This document shows positions 47,273 to 56,700 of a stretch of 64,000 nucleotides of DNA, piece after piece. A program made the translations under genes and the position numbers. Numbering within the stretch: position 1 is the stretch's first letter; every line of letters starts with the position of its first letter. The stretch is from contig CAHJWK010000001.1 of the NCBI GenBank assembly GCA_903642275.1, positions 1-64,000 of the forward strand. Reading direction: 5' to 3'. This DNA comes from Chitinophagaceae bacterium. GTDB taxonomy: Bacteria; Bacteroidota; Bacteroidia; Chitinophagales; Chitinophagaceae. The notes under the pieces are model-generated. The model did no database searches. It was not told where the DNA came from and worked only from the letters and a program-made list of their open reading frames with translations.

Positions 47273-47749
47273 TTATCCCTGCTTAATATGACTGTTTAAT
47301 ATTTTCCTGAGCTCATGCTGATTGTCTTTAGTCAAATCATCTTTTGGAACAAGAAAAAATGCTTTTTGAGAAAAGTATAGATGAAAGAAGTTTGGGCTTT
47401 CAAAATATTTTATAAACCGGCTCCACTCCCATTCAACTCTGCCCTGATCGCTTTCCAACGATACATAACCTTGTTGAAAAGCAATGGTAAATCTCTCTTT
47501 GAATGTTGCAGATTTTTTATACACTGCTAGTGGCATAAAAAACCAGAACGAAAGAATGAATATAAACCAGATAAATGCACCTGTTAAGAATGGTTCAGGT
47601 CTTATTTTACCTGAAAAATATAGTGCGCCGGCAATAATATCAAACAGTATGATTACAATAAACATGATGCGTATTTCTTTCTGCGCAATAAAATGATAGC
47701 GCAATGCCTGCAACACTTTTTGCTTTGTGTAATGGAAATTAAAACGCAT
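47273..47749 (-). CDS. YcxB-like membrane protein
   Basis: A 158-residue protein with two close membrane helices (IMFIVIILFDIIAGALYF and FLTGAFIWFIFILSFWFF) and a C-terminal soluble half typical of the YcxB family (FQQGYVSLESDQGRVEWEWS, RFIKYFESPNFFHLYFSQKA, FFLVPKDDL). The function of the family is unknown. The gene stands alone; 23 bases separate it from the end of the RemB-like gene on its upstream side. Confidence 0.7.
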   Translation of the reverse strand: MRFNFHYTKQKVLQALRYHFIAQKEIRIMFIVIILFDIIAGALYFSGKIRPEPFLTGAFIWFIFILSFWFFMPLAVYKKSATFKERFTIAFQQGYVSLESDQGRVEWEWSRFIKYFESPNFFHLYFSQKAFFLVPKDDLTKDNQHELRKILNSHIKQG

Positions 47750-47772
47750 GTATATAGCAGCTTTGACAAGCT

Positions 47773-49401
47773 TTAAAAATCGTGATAAAAATTATAAAGG
47801 TTTGTTTTTATACCTATGCCAAATAACCATTCAGACTGATCTACAACGGTTGAATTACGGCTTCTGTAAGCAACATTTATTTCCAGGCTTAACCTGTTTG
47901 CAGGATTTAAAAGATAACCTGCTGTAAGCTGATTAAATGAATATTTTGTATGAATACCTTGTAACGTTGTGCTGCCTAACCTTGGCACACCGGTTTCTCC
48001 ACCATACAGGTCTTCACCATTATTATAATATAAGCCTGGATTTTCACCGCGAATAGTATAAAGATTTTCAAGTGATGCATACCAACGGTTTTTATCATAA
48101 TTAAACAAAGAAATAAACTCATGATAGTTTGCGCCGAAAGGGTCTGTTGAGGATTGATAATAGTGTGTATAATTTAAACCAATCTGTCCGCCAACACCAT
48201 GACCATAAACATAAGGCCGCACACCATTCCATTCAAACCGGTACGACAATCCTTTTACGTTGAAAATGTCTTTATTCCAGATGCCTAATTGCAAAGCATA
48301 TTTATCGCCATAACTCAGTTTTTTATTATCAAATGCTTCTTTTAAATTAAGATCATCCAATGCAAGCTGCCCGTAAATAAATCCTTTTTTATAAATTTTA
48401 TATTTTAGATTGAAACCAATCATTGCGTTGTCAGGCGAACCAATAGTAAACTCCAGCGGACGTATAAAAATTAAAGGATTTAAATACTGCACATCAAAGC
48501 CACGGTTAAAGTTAGTATCTTTTCCAAGCCATGTAACTTCATCAAACAAACCTACCTGGAACTTTTTTGTAGAAAACCCTAAGTAATGTATGGTGCTGTA
48601 TTTTGGTTGGGGCTTGCCATCTGTTTCATCCCAAAAATTATTCGTATAATGGTTGTACAAAACATTATAAGTAAGTTTCCATATTCTTGCCTGCAGTCTT
48701 ACATATGGATAATTATTTGCGTTATCCGATAGTAACAGACTTCTGTAACCATCGCCCAAAAATTGTTTGCCATAACCGGCAGAAACCAAAAAATATTTAT
48801 TTGGTGTGTATGTAAGATTGAAATCAAAATTTGTATTACTAAAGCGGTTGTTATTCTTTAGTGCGCCTGCATTAGAACCAGGTATAATGTATTTGTTAGA
48901 AGATGGGTTATAATGATCGTATCTTTCAAAGATAACGCTATCAATATAGGCAGGATATTGATTGAAATTTGTTATTACCGAAACATTAAATGAAAATTTA
49001 TTGTTGAATACTCCTTGCAATCTTACACCACCTGCAAAGCCGGTTAATACATTATCTTTTCTGTTTGATTTATAAATGCCTGCTTCAATATATGGATCGA
49101 TTGTAAAAACGTTTTTACCATCTGATGTTCTTATAAGATTGGTGTTTTTTATATCGCTTTTTAAGCCTGTATTTAAACCAAAAACGCTGTCTTGAATTGA
49201 TGATTTATTGAATGCACCGGTTTGCTGTAATTCAATCCAGTTCATGCTTCTGAAGCTGCTGAACACAAAAGAGTCTGCTTCAAACATTAGTTCATTAAGC
49301 CTGTTTTGCACTGATTGATTTAACGGTATTTGTTGTGCATATAAATTATCACAGGTTATAATAGCAATTAAGAAAAAAAATATTTTAATAATCTGTTTCA
49401 A
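47773..49401 (-). CDS. Outer-membrane beta-barrel, RemB/gliding-motility-like, copy two
   Basis: A 542-residue secreted protein (signal peptide ending in NLYAQ) built of alternating aromatic/glycine strands that fit a large outer-membrane barrel. The stretch YTPNKYFLVSAGYGKQFLGD followed by GYRSLLLSDN, also present in the neighbouring gene as FIGDGYRSLLLSDY, marks the pair as one family. It resembles gliding-motility protein RemB of Bacteroidota; I am less sure of function than of location. It is encoded 10 bases after the first copy, so the two are cotranscribed. Confidence 0.65.
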   Translation of the reverse strand: MKQIIKIFFFLIAIITCDNLYAQQIPLNQSVQNRLNELMFEADSFVFSSFRSMNWIELQQTGAFNKSSIQDSVFGLNTGLKSDIKNTNLIRTSDGKNVFTIDPYIEAGIYKSNRKDNVLTGFAGGVRLQGVFNNKFSFNVSVITNFNQYPAYIDSVIFERYDHYNPSSNKYIIPGSNAGALKNNNRFSNTNFDFNLTYTPNKYFLVSAGYGKQFLGDGYRSLLLSDNANNYPYVRLQARIWKLTYNVLYNHYTNNFWDETDGKPQPKYSTIHYLGFSTKKFQVGLFDEVTWLGKDTNFNRGFDVQYLNPLIFIRPLEFTIGSPDNAMIGFNLKYKIYKKGFIYGQLALDDLNLKEAFDNKKLSYGDKYALQLGIWNKDIFNVKGLSYRFEWNGVRPYVYGHGVGGQIGLNYTHYYQSSTDPFGANYHEFISLFNYDKNRWYASLENLYTIRGENPGLYYNNGEDLYGGETGVPRLGSTTLQGIHTKYSFNQLTAGYLLNPANRLSLEINVAYRSRNSTVVDQSEWLFGIGIKTNLYNFYHDF

Positions 49402-49411
49402 TTATTATTAT

Positions 49412-50998
49412 TTAGAAATCATAAATAAGTTTTCTGAAACTCATGCGCACACCAATGTATGCATATATATCGGTAAAGTTTTTAAAGGCATTTGATTCTT
49501 TACGGTAAACTCCGCCTGCTTCTATTCTTAAATTTGATTTTTTATTAAGTACGTAAGCTATTCTTAAATCACCGTAATATATTTTTGTATTAAGACCATC
49601 ACCAGTGCTCACATCATTTTGCAACGTATGCAAATCAAGTGACCTGAATATATTTCTGCCATAATCAACATTTACAGACGAATCAGCACCATAGTGTGCT
49701 ATAAAAGCTTCTACTCTAAACCACCAGCTTTTGTATGTATAGTCAGCTATAAAAATACCTTCCTTAAAATTTGAACCCAAAGGATGCGCCAGTGGCTCAT
49801 TGTTATGCGAGTAAACAGTTACTATGCTGTCACTTGCATAAGAGTAAGGTCTTACAGTGTTGAATTCTGCTTGTATATTAAGATGCTCAACTTTTAGTAA
49901 ATCACTTACACGAATGCCTGCCTGCCAGCCATATCTTTTTTCCCAGCCTGCTGAACCCCAGTTATCAAGCATGACCTGAGCATAAATATTTACAGATGGT
50001 GTAACCAGGTATTTTAAATTTAATCCATCAATATTATTTAATTCTATACCCGATGGTGATTTGCTGGCATGAAGAAATAAGATTGGACTCGCCAATGAAA
50101 CACCTATATCTTTTTTATGATCTGCCGTTTCATTTGGTGATATAACTGAATTAAATAAGGATACATTAAAATGCTTTGTTGCGTGCCAGTCTAACAAATA
50201 AGTTTGCCCCCATTTGCGTGGATAGCCTAATGCATATATATCAGCTTTGGGCTGGCTAACATATTGTGACCACATCACCGAATATTGGAAATTACCAGCA
50301 GTAACAGCTGTTTTAAAATAAGGGTAAACGGTGTTATAATCACTAAGTAATAAGGAACGATAACCATCACCAATAAAATTGTTGTTGAACCCAAGGTCAA
50401 ACAATAAATATTTGTTAGGCGTATATACTAATCTTGCGGACGAATAAGTAAAATCAAAGCCTTTGCCATCCCCAATATTTTTATATTGATTCTGGTAAGG
50501 AACCACACCTCTAATACGAATAAAACTATCAACATAACCCGGGAAACGCCCCTGGTTTTCATACACAGCCGTTTCAAAATAAAATTTATTGCCAATGTTA
50601 CCACCGGCTTCATAACCGCGGGTGTTCATCATATTAAATTTAGATGATTCCGCTGCAGTTGGCCCTGTGGGTATGCTTCTTTTACCAGGACCTATGTATT
50701 CATCAACAATGATATCAGCAAAAATATTGAACGACGAATGTTGAAGTTGCAGTAAATGCTCTTCAAAAAATTTTCTGTGTAACCATGACCGGTTTGATTT
50801 TATATAAGTTGAGTCAGTGTATAAAACAGGTTTCCATGCAGTATGGGCAAATGTATCAGTGTTATACAGAACGCTTTGCTGATTAAAATTGTTAGTTAAT
50901 CTTAATACAGGAGCTTGTGCGTTAGAATTGAAACAGCCAAAAAAGAAAAAAAACAGGAACCATAGACGCAGTCTGAAAATTAGTTTTTTTAGATGCAT
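49412..50998 (-). CDS. Outer-membrane beta-barrel, RemB/gliding-motility-like, copy one
   Basis: A 528-residue paralogue of the protein encoded just downstream. It has a signal peptide (LWFLFFFFFGCFNSNAQ), the family motif NNFIGDGYRSLLLSDYNTVY, and many barrel strands such as YFKTAVTAGNFQYSVMWSQY. The C-terminal FRKLIYDF ends in Phe, as expected for barrel insertion by BamA. It starts 51 bases after the PorG-like gene and belongs to the same minus-strand cell-surface cluster. Confidence 0.65.
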   Translation of the reverse strand: MHLKKLIFRLRLWFLFFFFFGCFNSNAQAPVLRLTNNFNQQSVLYNTDTFAHTAWKPVLYTDSTYIKSNRSWLHRKFFEEHLLQLQHSSFNIFADIIVDEYIGPGKRSIPTGPTAAESSKFNMMNTRGYEAGGNIGNKFYFETAVYENQGRFPGYVDSFIRIRGVVPYQNQYKNIGDGKGFDFTYSSARLVYTPNKYLLFDLGFNNNFIGDGYRSLLLSDYNTVYPYFKTAVTAGNFQYSVMWSQYVSQPKADIYALGYPRKWGQTYLLDWHATKHFNVSLFNSVISPNETADHKKDIGVSLASPILFLHASKSPSGIELNNIDGLNLKYLVTPSVNIYAQVMLDNWGSAGWEKRYGWQAGIRVSDLLKVEHLNIQAEFNTVRPYSYASDSIVTVYSHNNEPLAHPLGSNFKEGIFIADYTYKSWWFRVEAFIAHYGADSSVNVDYGRNIFRSLDLHTLQNDVSTGDGLNTKIYYGDLRIAYVLNKKSNLRIEAGGVYRKESNAFKNFTDIYAYIGVRMSFRKLIYDF

Positions 50999-51049
50999 TT
51001 AGTTTGTTTAGCGCACAAATAAACGTAAAATATAAGCTGTGATGTAATA

Positions 51050-51892
51050 TTAATTACCGTATCCATACTTAAACAGAGGTATACCTTCTCCAAAACGGAA
51101 GATAACTTTAAATAAAAAGCAATAATAGTTATCTTTTTTATTAGGATTACCCCTCTGACCGTAGAAAGGATACTTCGTATTTTGAATCTCATCTGCCCGA
51201 TAAGATAAAGATGCAGCAAGTTGGCCGTTTGTAGCAAGCAGTTGAGTAGTATCTACAAAATGCACCGCACTTACATCATCAATATGGTCAGTATTTGTTT
51301 TGCGGTAATTCATTTCAGCTGCTATTATCACATTATCTGAAATAGCGTATTTTATGCCAATACCAACGGGAAATGATACACCCCAAAGTGAATAAGGCTG
51401 CGTTTCAGCTTCTGTTTTTAAGGGAGCAAGAAAAACTTTTTGTCCATTGTAATGTGTGTATGGGTTAAAATTAAAAAAACCAATACCGGCAAAAATGTAA
51501 GGCGTGACTCTTGAAGAACCTGCGTCAGGGTTACTATAATCTTCGCTGGCAGCATTACTTATATCAAAAAGATCTGCTTCAGCAGTAACAGCTGCCTCAA
51601 AAATATTTGATTGAAAATCCAAATTACGGTAAAAATATTTAGGACCATTCTTTGAATCTTTAGCGCCTATTTTACCGTATGTAAGATCTAAATTAGCAGA
51701 AAAATTGCGGGCAAACTGGTAAGTTCCACCTAATGTAAAACCATAAACACTTTGACTCATGGTTATTTTTTTCTCCTGCAAGTCACCAGCATAATTCATT
51801 GTTCCAATACCTGCATTAATATACAGTTGTGCTCTTGCAGTAAAAAAAACAGTGGTTAAAAAAAAGAAAATAAAATATAGTTTCTTCTTCAA
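51050..51892 (-). CDS. Outer-membrane beta-barrel, PorG-like (DUF6089 type)
   Basis: A 280-residue outer-membrane protein with signal peptide ending in TARAQ. The repeated pattern GIGTMNYAGDLQE, TPYIFAGIGFFNFNPYTHYN and SFPVGIGIKYAISDN is typical of the PorG/DUF6089 barrels linked to the T9SS. Many proteins of this size and shape are unannotated barrels, so the PorG link is tentative. The neighbourhood of T9SS cargo and RemB-like proteins supports it. Confidence 0.55.
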   Translation of the reverse strand: MKKKLYFIFFFLTTVFFTARAQLYINAGIGTMNYAGDLQEKKITMSQSVYGFTLGGTYQFARNFSANLDLTYGKIGAKDSKNGPKYFYRNLDFQSNIFEAAVTAEADLFDISNAASEDYSNPDAGSSRVTPYIFAGIGFFNFNPYTHYNGQKVFLAPLKTEAETQPYSLWGVSFPVGIGIKYAISDNVIIAAEMNYRKTNTDHIDDVSAVHFVDTTQLLATNGQLAASLSYRADEIQNTKYPFYGQRGNPNKKDNYYCFLFKVIFRFGEGIPLFKYGYGN

Positions 51893-51963
51893 GCAGTTTG
51901 GTTTTATCTAATGTTTTATAATTATAAGCCGGATTAATTTTTATCTGTTTGAACTGTATTTAA

Positions 51964-52248
51964 TTAATTATTGCAATTAATAACATTCGTCCTTCTTTTA
52001 AAATAATAAACTTTTTTCAATCCATAACCAACCCCCACCGCAACTAATATAAATATGTTTGAATCTATTGGCAAATCCGGATCCTGACCCGGATCTCCAA
52101 AACCATTGGTAGTTGATTCATCAGGGCTGGATTGATCCTGATCTGCATCTTGATCCTGGTCGGGTTGACTTGACCCCTGAAAATGTAAACTTGTAGTCAG
52201 AAAAAAAATAAAAATAATTCGCTGCAGAAATCTAAACCTCAATTTCAT
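51964..52248 (-). CDS. Small secreted protein with PID-type C-terminal sorting signal and acidic repeat
   Basis: A 94-residue protein with an N-terminal signal peptide (RIIFIFFLTTSLHFQGSSQ), then an Asp/Gln repeat (DQDQDADQDQSSPDEST) and a Gly/Pro/Asp segment (FGDPGQDPDLP). The C-terminal PIDSNIFILVAVGVGYGLKK is a hydrophobic helix headed by P-I-D and closed by Lys/Arg, the shape of the PID-CTERM sorting domain found in Bacteroidota. Sorting enzymes of the exosortase kind recognise such tails; none is in the window. The acidic stretch may bind calcium or only keep the chain extended. Its stop is 8 bases from the start side of the T9SS cargo gene upstream. Confidence 0.6.
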   Translation of the reverse strand: MKLRFRFLQRIIFIFFLTTSLHFQGSSQPDQDQDADQDQSSPDESTTNGFGDPGQDPDLPIDSNIFILVAVGVGYGLKKVYYFKRRTNVINCNN

Positions 52249-52255
52249 AAGTCGG

Positions 52256-53095
52256 CTAGTAATTTAATATGATAGGCAAATGTATAGTTTTTTTAGCACT
52301 CAAACCGTATATGCTTATAGTGTTTAAACCTTTTGCAAGAACGGAATTTAAAGATATATAGTATGTGTTATTCCCACCATTATGTGAGATATTATTCCTT
52401 AAGAGGATTTCGCCTGATAAACTACTCAAAGTAATACTATAATTGTCTTTAATCATATTGCTGAATTGTAGACTTATCTTATTACCACTAACAGGGTTTG
52501 GAAACACTTTAACATCTCCACATGATGCTGAAATAACATCCTTCTTTTCATTACAGAAAACTAACATGAACCGGCCTTTATAACTGTTAGTATCGGTTGT
52601 TGGCATAAAACTATAAAAGGTTTTACCAAAGAAATTTACAGGTGTCTGTGTATGTTTGTAATTATCAATCAGCCATGCTTTTGAAGCAAGCAGAGAAGGA
52701 ATACCTTCAATTGTTATTTGTAGATCATAAACCGGTCGCCGTAAACCCCACATATTTATGAACAATGTATCATTTTGTTTTGGAAGAGGCCTTGCTTCAA
52801 TAGCTAAATTGTCGCCGTCACGCAACAGGCAGATATTTTCGATAAAATTATTCAGTTTATCAGCGTCATATTGATCAACTGCCCTTGAAAATTTGTTATC
52901 ATACATGGCCGCAGTTCCATCAACAAGCAATGTACTATCGCCGGAAGGCAACATAAGGTTTATATATACAACAGGTTCTTTATGGTATGCAACAGCTATT
53001 GTTTGTGCCTTTACATTTATCTGCAAAAAGCAGGTATTTATAAGCAATAGGAAGGTGAACGATTTAAATAGACCAATAGTAAAAATTTTTGTCAT
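52256..53095 (-). CDS. Secreted T9SS-sorted protein related to the C-terminal module of the giant adhesin
   Basis: A 279-residue secreted protein (signal peptide about residues 1-30). Its body (AIEARPLPKQNDTLFINMWG, KAWLIDNYKHTQTPVNFFGK, YSFMPTTDTNSYKGRFMLVF) is alignable with the last 300 residues of the giant protein encoded upstream (LRPIPVLTDTFFYRLYL, QAWLVDKYLNTKTSVNL, YSFTPNTDLGSYRDRFMLVF). The C-terminal VKVFPNPVSGNKISLQF begins a T9SS sorting domain, so it should be exported through the outer membrane and held on the cell surface. It lies 640 bases downstream of the giant gene, after that gene's terminator, and so has its own promoter. Confidence 0.8.
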   Translation of the reverse strand: MTKIFTIGLFKSFTFLLLINTCFLQINVKAQTIAVAYHKEPVVYINLMLPSGDSTLLVDGTAAMYDNKFSRAVDQYDADKLNNFIENICLLRDGDNLAIEARPLPKQNDTLFINMWGLRRPVYDLQITIEGIPSLLASKAWLIDNYKHTQTPVNFFGKTFYSFMPTTDTNSYKGRFMLVFCNEKKDVISASCGDVKVFPNPVSGNKISLQFSNMIKDNYSITLSSLSGEILLRNNISHNGGNNTYYISLNSVLAKGLNTISIYGLSAKKTIHLPIILNY

Positions 53096-53676
53096 AAAAT
53101 TTATTTATATGTAAACACTTGCTTTGTTGTAACTACCTTTTTAACGCAGATAATCACGTGAATAATTTTGTTTAACTTAAATGAAAAACGTGCTTAGCTA
53201 CAGTGAGTCTTTTAATGGGATTTGGAATACGGATTATGTAAAATTATTTACATAAGAAACCGAAAATAATCAGTTTTATTTTAGTAAAAACGGCTGTATA
53301 AAAAATAGTTCGTTAACTATATAAATTTTGAGGTTAGCGTAAATTAACAATACTATTTTCTTTGCCAATACAGCTATTCAATTATTGCTGCTTTTATTGT
53401 TTAAGCTATTTACCTATTGCCAATACTGTGGGGTGAAATCCGTTTTCATTATTAATACTTATAAGATAATTCTGTTTCTATAGAAATACAACAAGACGTT
53501 GTTTTGGTTATAAATATCATTATCTCTTGTTACGGCTTACTATGTAATCAATAATTTTAAAGCAATAATGTAAACAAGATTGAACATAAATATCAACCGA
53601 GGAAGTTCAAAAGCTAAATGAACACTTGGCTAATTACTTAAACAAGATTTATTTAATAGGAAGTATGTAAATAAAA
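53096..53676. other. Non-coding gap between the giant adhesin and its small relative
   Basis: About 580 AT-rich bases with no open frame of interest, no tRNA shape and no repeat that I can see. The promoter of the 52256-53095 gene must lie within its left part. Confidence 0.6.
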
Positions 53677-53709
53677 AAGAGGCTGACCCGACTTTTGAGA
53701 CAGCCTCTT
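53671..53709 (-). terminator. Intrinsic terminator of the giant adhesin gene
   Basis: On the minus strand AAGAGGCTG (53709-53701) pairs with CAGCCTCTT (53685-53677), loop of 15 bases, followed by TTTTATT. Confidence 0.9.
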
Positions 53710-53735
53710 CTATTTAAAAATCAATTTATTCAATT

Positions 53736-56700
53736 CTATTTTCCTATCACAAGTTTAGTAGTTGTACTATAACCATTTTTACCGGTAATTGTAATTAGAT
53801 AATTTCCCGTTGCCCATTGTACATCAAGCAGTAGATCGTAATTGTAATCTCCACCTTCATGCTGTATGGATTTTTTTGTTAACGCCTTACCTCCCAGGCT
53901 GCTTAAGGTTATCTCATAATTGCCTGCTTTCATATTGTTAAACTTCAGCAGTACTTTACCACCTGTTACAACAGGATTTGGATAGACATCTACTTTACCT
54001 TCCAATGTTGATGCAGTTGCACCGCCTAAAGACATTGTGGTTGCTACCGGCGTTGCCTTGAAAGTACGTTTAAACACGAGCATAAACCTATCCCTATAGC
54101 TGCCTAAATCTGTATTTGGTGTAAAGCTGTATAGTGTTGTGTCATTTAAATTAACCGATGTTTTAGTATTCAAATACTTATCTACCAGCCAAGCTTGCCC
54201 AGGCATGTCAGCTAAGTCTTTACCAAAGATTTGTAAAGTGTATGGCTGCTGCCTTAAATACAACCTGTAGAAGAATGTATCTGTTAATACAGGTATCGGT
54301 CTTAGTTCAATTGATAGATAAGCTTCATTACGTAAAAGAACCATGTTCTCATCAAAGTTGGCAAATTTTTGAGCATCATTTACGTCAACCTTAGCGGAAA
54401 AATCTTTACCAAAGCCTTCGGTTACACCGTCTACAAATGTTGCACTGCTACCGTTGCCACTCATAAGGTTTGCATAAATTGCCGGATGATTTTGTGAAGT
54501 TAATTTATCAAAAACAACTGCTTCCCCTGTTGTTGGTGCAACTTTGTCACCTTCTTTAAAGTTTACGTTTACATTGCCAGTTGTTTGAGCTGTCAGCATA
54601 AATGCCTGTCCGCTTTGTGCATACGTACCTCCCGTATAACCTCCAGGATCGTTAGGTGCAACCCAGCCGTTTGCATAATAACGGTAACCACCATCACCAT
54701 AATTTCCGGCATATTTAGGATCCCAGATAGCAAATTGCTGAGGCGAAAAAGTTGACCCGTTTCCTGAAAGCATACTTAGAATATCAATTGGTGAGGCATA
54801 AGGATTCGCTATTAAAACCCCGTTGCCCACTTGTGTAGAATAAGTCTTTGTTACAGTACCATAATTGAGACCTCCAATGGTTCTGAGCGTTGTATTATCC
54901 GTACCGGCACTAACAGCTAAGGACAAATCTATATCACGGCTACCTCTCACAAATAAACAGTAAGCCGGAAAATTACTAATAGGGTTAACAGTATATGGTA
55001 TTGTTGTAGACCAATCATTAGTATTTACGTTCCATACTTTAATTGATGGGTTAGTTGTTGTATTATCATCAAAACCGTGTGCTGCTAAATTATCATAAGT
55101 TATTTGCGTACCATATCCAGGTTTAAAATCCTGGTGATTTGTATAATTCAAATCAGGATTCTGTCCACCTTCCTGCCATGCTGCTTTAATAGTTTGAGCA
55201 CTGTTTGTTGGTACTGCCAAAAACCGCCATGCACGCTTTTTAGGTATAAAGCGCTCTACCGTTACATTACCTGATAGAATAGGTGTTCCCGTTGATTGCC
55301 CAACTACTGCATCACCATATTGATTGGATTGTAATGTAAGGTTTCCTCCGGTATTAAGTGTACCATTTACTGTTACAACTCCTGATGTGCTTCCAAAGGT
55401 TCCTCCTGTTCCGCCCGTAATATTTAAAGCATTACCCAAAGTAGCGCTGCCACTACTATTTACAATAAGAGTTTTCAATGTATTATTAGTTGCATCAAAG
55501 AACAATGTAGATGTATTGCCTCCTATAACAAGGCCAGATAAAGCATTGGTTTTTATAGCACCGGTACTGCTTCCTGTAAACGTCCCGTCTATTTCTAAAG
55601 AATTTCCATTTAAGTCAACACTTGTACCGGATGCAATAGTAAGGTTAGGTACTATTACATTTGATGTAAGCACGGGTTTATTAGGTGTTCCTGAAGGTAT
55701 CATCACAGTTGTGCAAGATGCAGAAGGAAGCAGGTTATCAGACCAGTTGGAAGTTATATTCCAGTCTGTGCTTGTTCGGCCGGTCCAGAGATTATGTACA
55801 CCTACTGTGGCAACTGATGAATAAACAGTTCCGCAGCCGCTTATTAACACCCTGTACATAGTTGTAGTTGTAACATTATTAAAGCTCTGGGAAATAGTAG
55901 TATTTGCAATTTGTGTCCAAGTAGTTCCGAAATCTGTTGAAACTTCCCAGCGTGTAACAGCACCAATTTGTCCTGTTAATGTAAGTGTACCGCTGCTGCC
56001 ACTGCAAATTGAAACAGAAGCAATAGTTCCACCGGTGGCAGCAGCCTGAATTGTAATTGTACCGGTAGCAGTTACAACTGTGCAGGTTCCGGAAGTAGTT
56101 ACAGTATAAGCATATGCTCCCGGTGCTGCGGTAGGCGTACCTCCAATTGTAAATGTATTACCTGAAAGCACTCCTGTTACACCTGCAGGCAAGCCTGTAA
56201 CCATTGCACCTGTTGCTGTACCACCAATTGTATACACAATATTCATAATTGGTGTGTTTGCACAAACAGACGGTGAAGCTGTACCTGAAGTAAGGCTGAT
56301 TGTTTGTGCCTGAATAGTTATACTGCCGGTTGTTGTACCTACAGCACAACCACCACTAGATGTTATTGTATAGTTGTAAACTCCAGCAACGGCTGTTGGT
56401 GCGCCACTGATTGTAAATACTCCACCAGTGTAAGCTCCCGTAACACCAGCAGGCAACCCTGTTGCAGATGCACCAGTAGCATTGCTGACTGAAAAAGTAA
56501 CATTGTTAATAGCTGAGCCTTTACAAACTGTTTGAGGGTTTGTTGCTACACCTGAAGTAAGAGTAAAGCTTGCACCAGGTGTTACCATAATTGTGCCTGT
56601 GACAGTAGCAACTGCACATGATGTACCTGATGTAGTAACCGTATAATTAAATGTACCTGACTGTGTAGGTGAGCCGCTGATAACAAACAAACCACTATTA

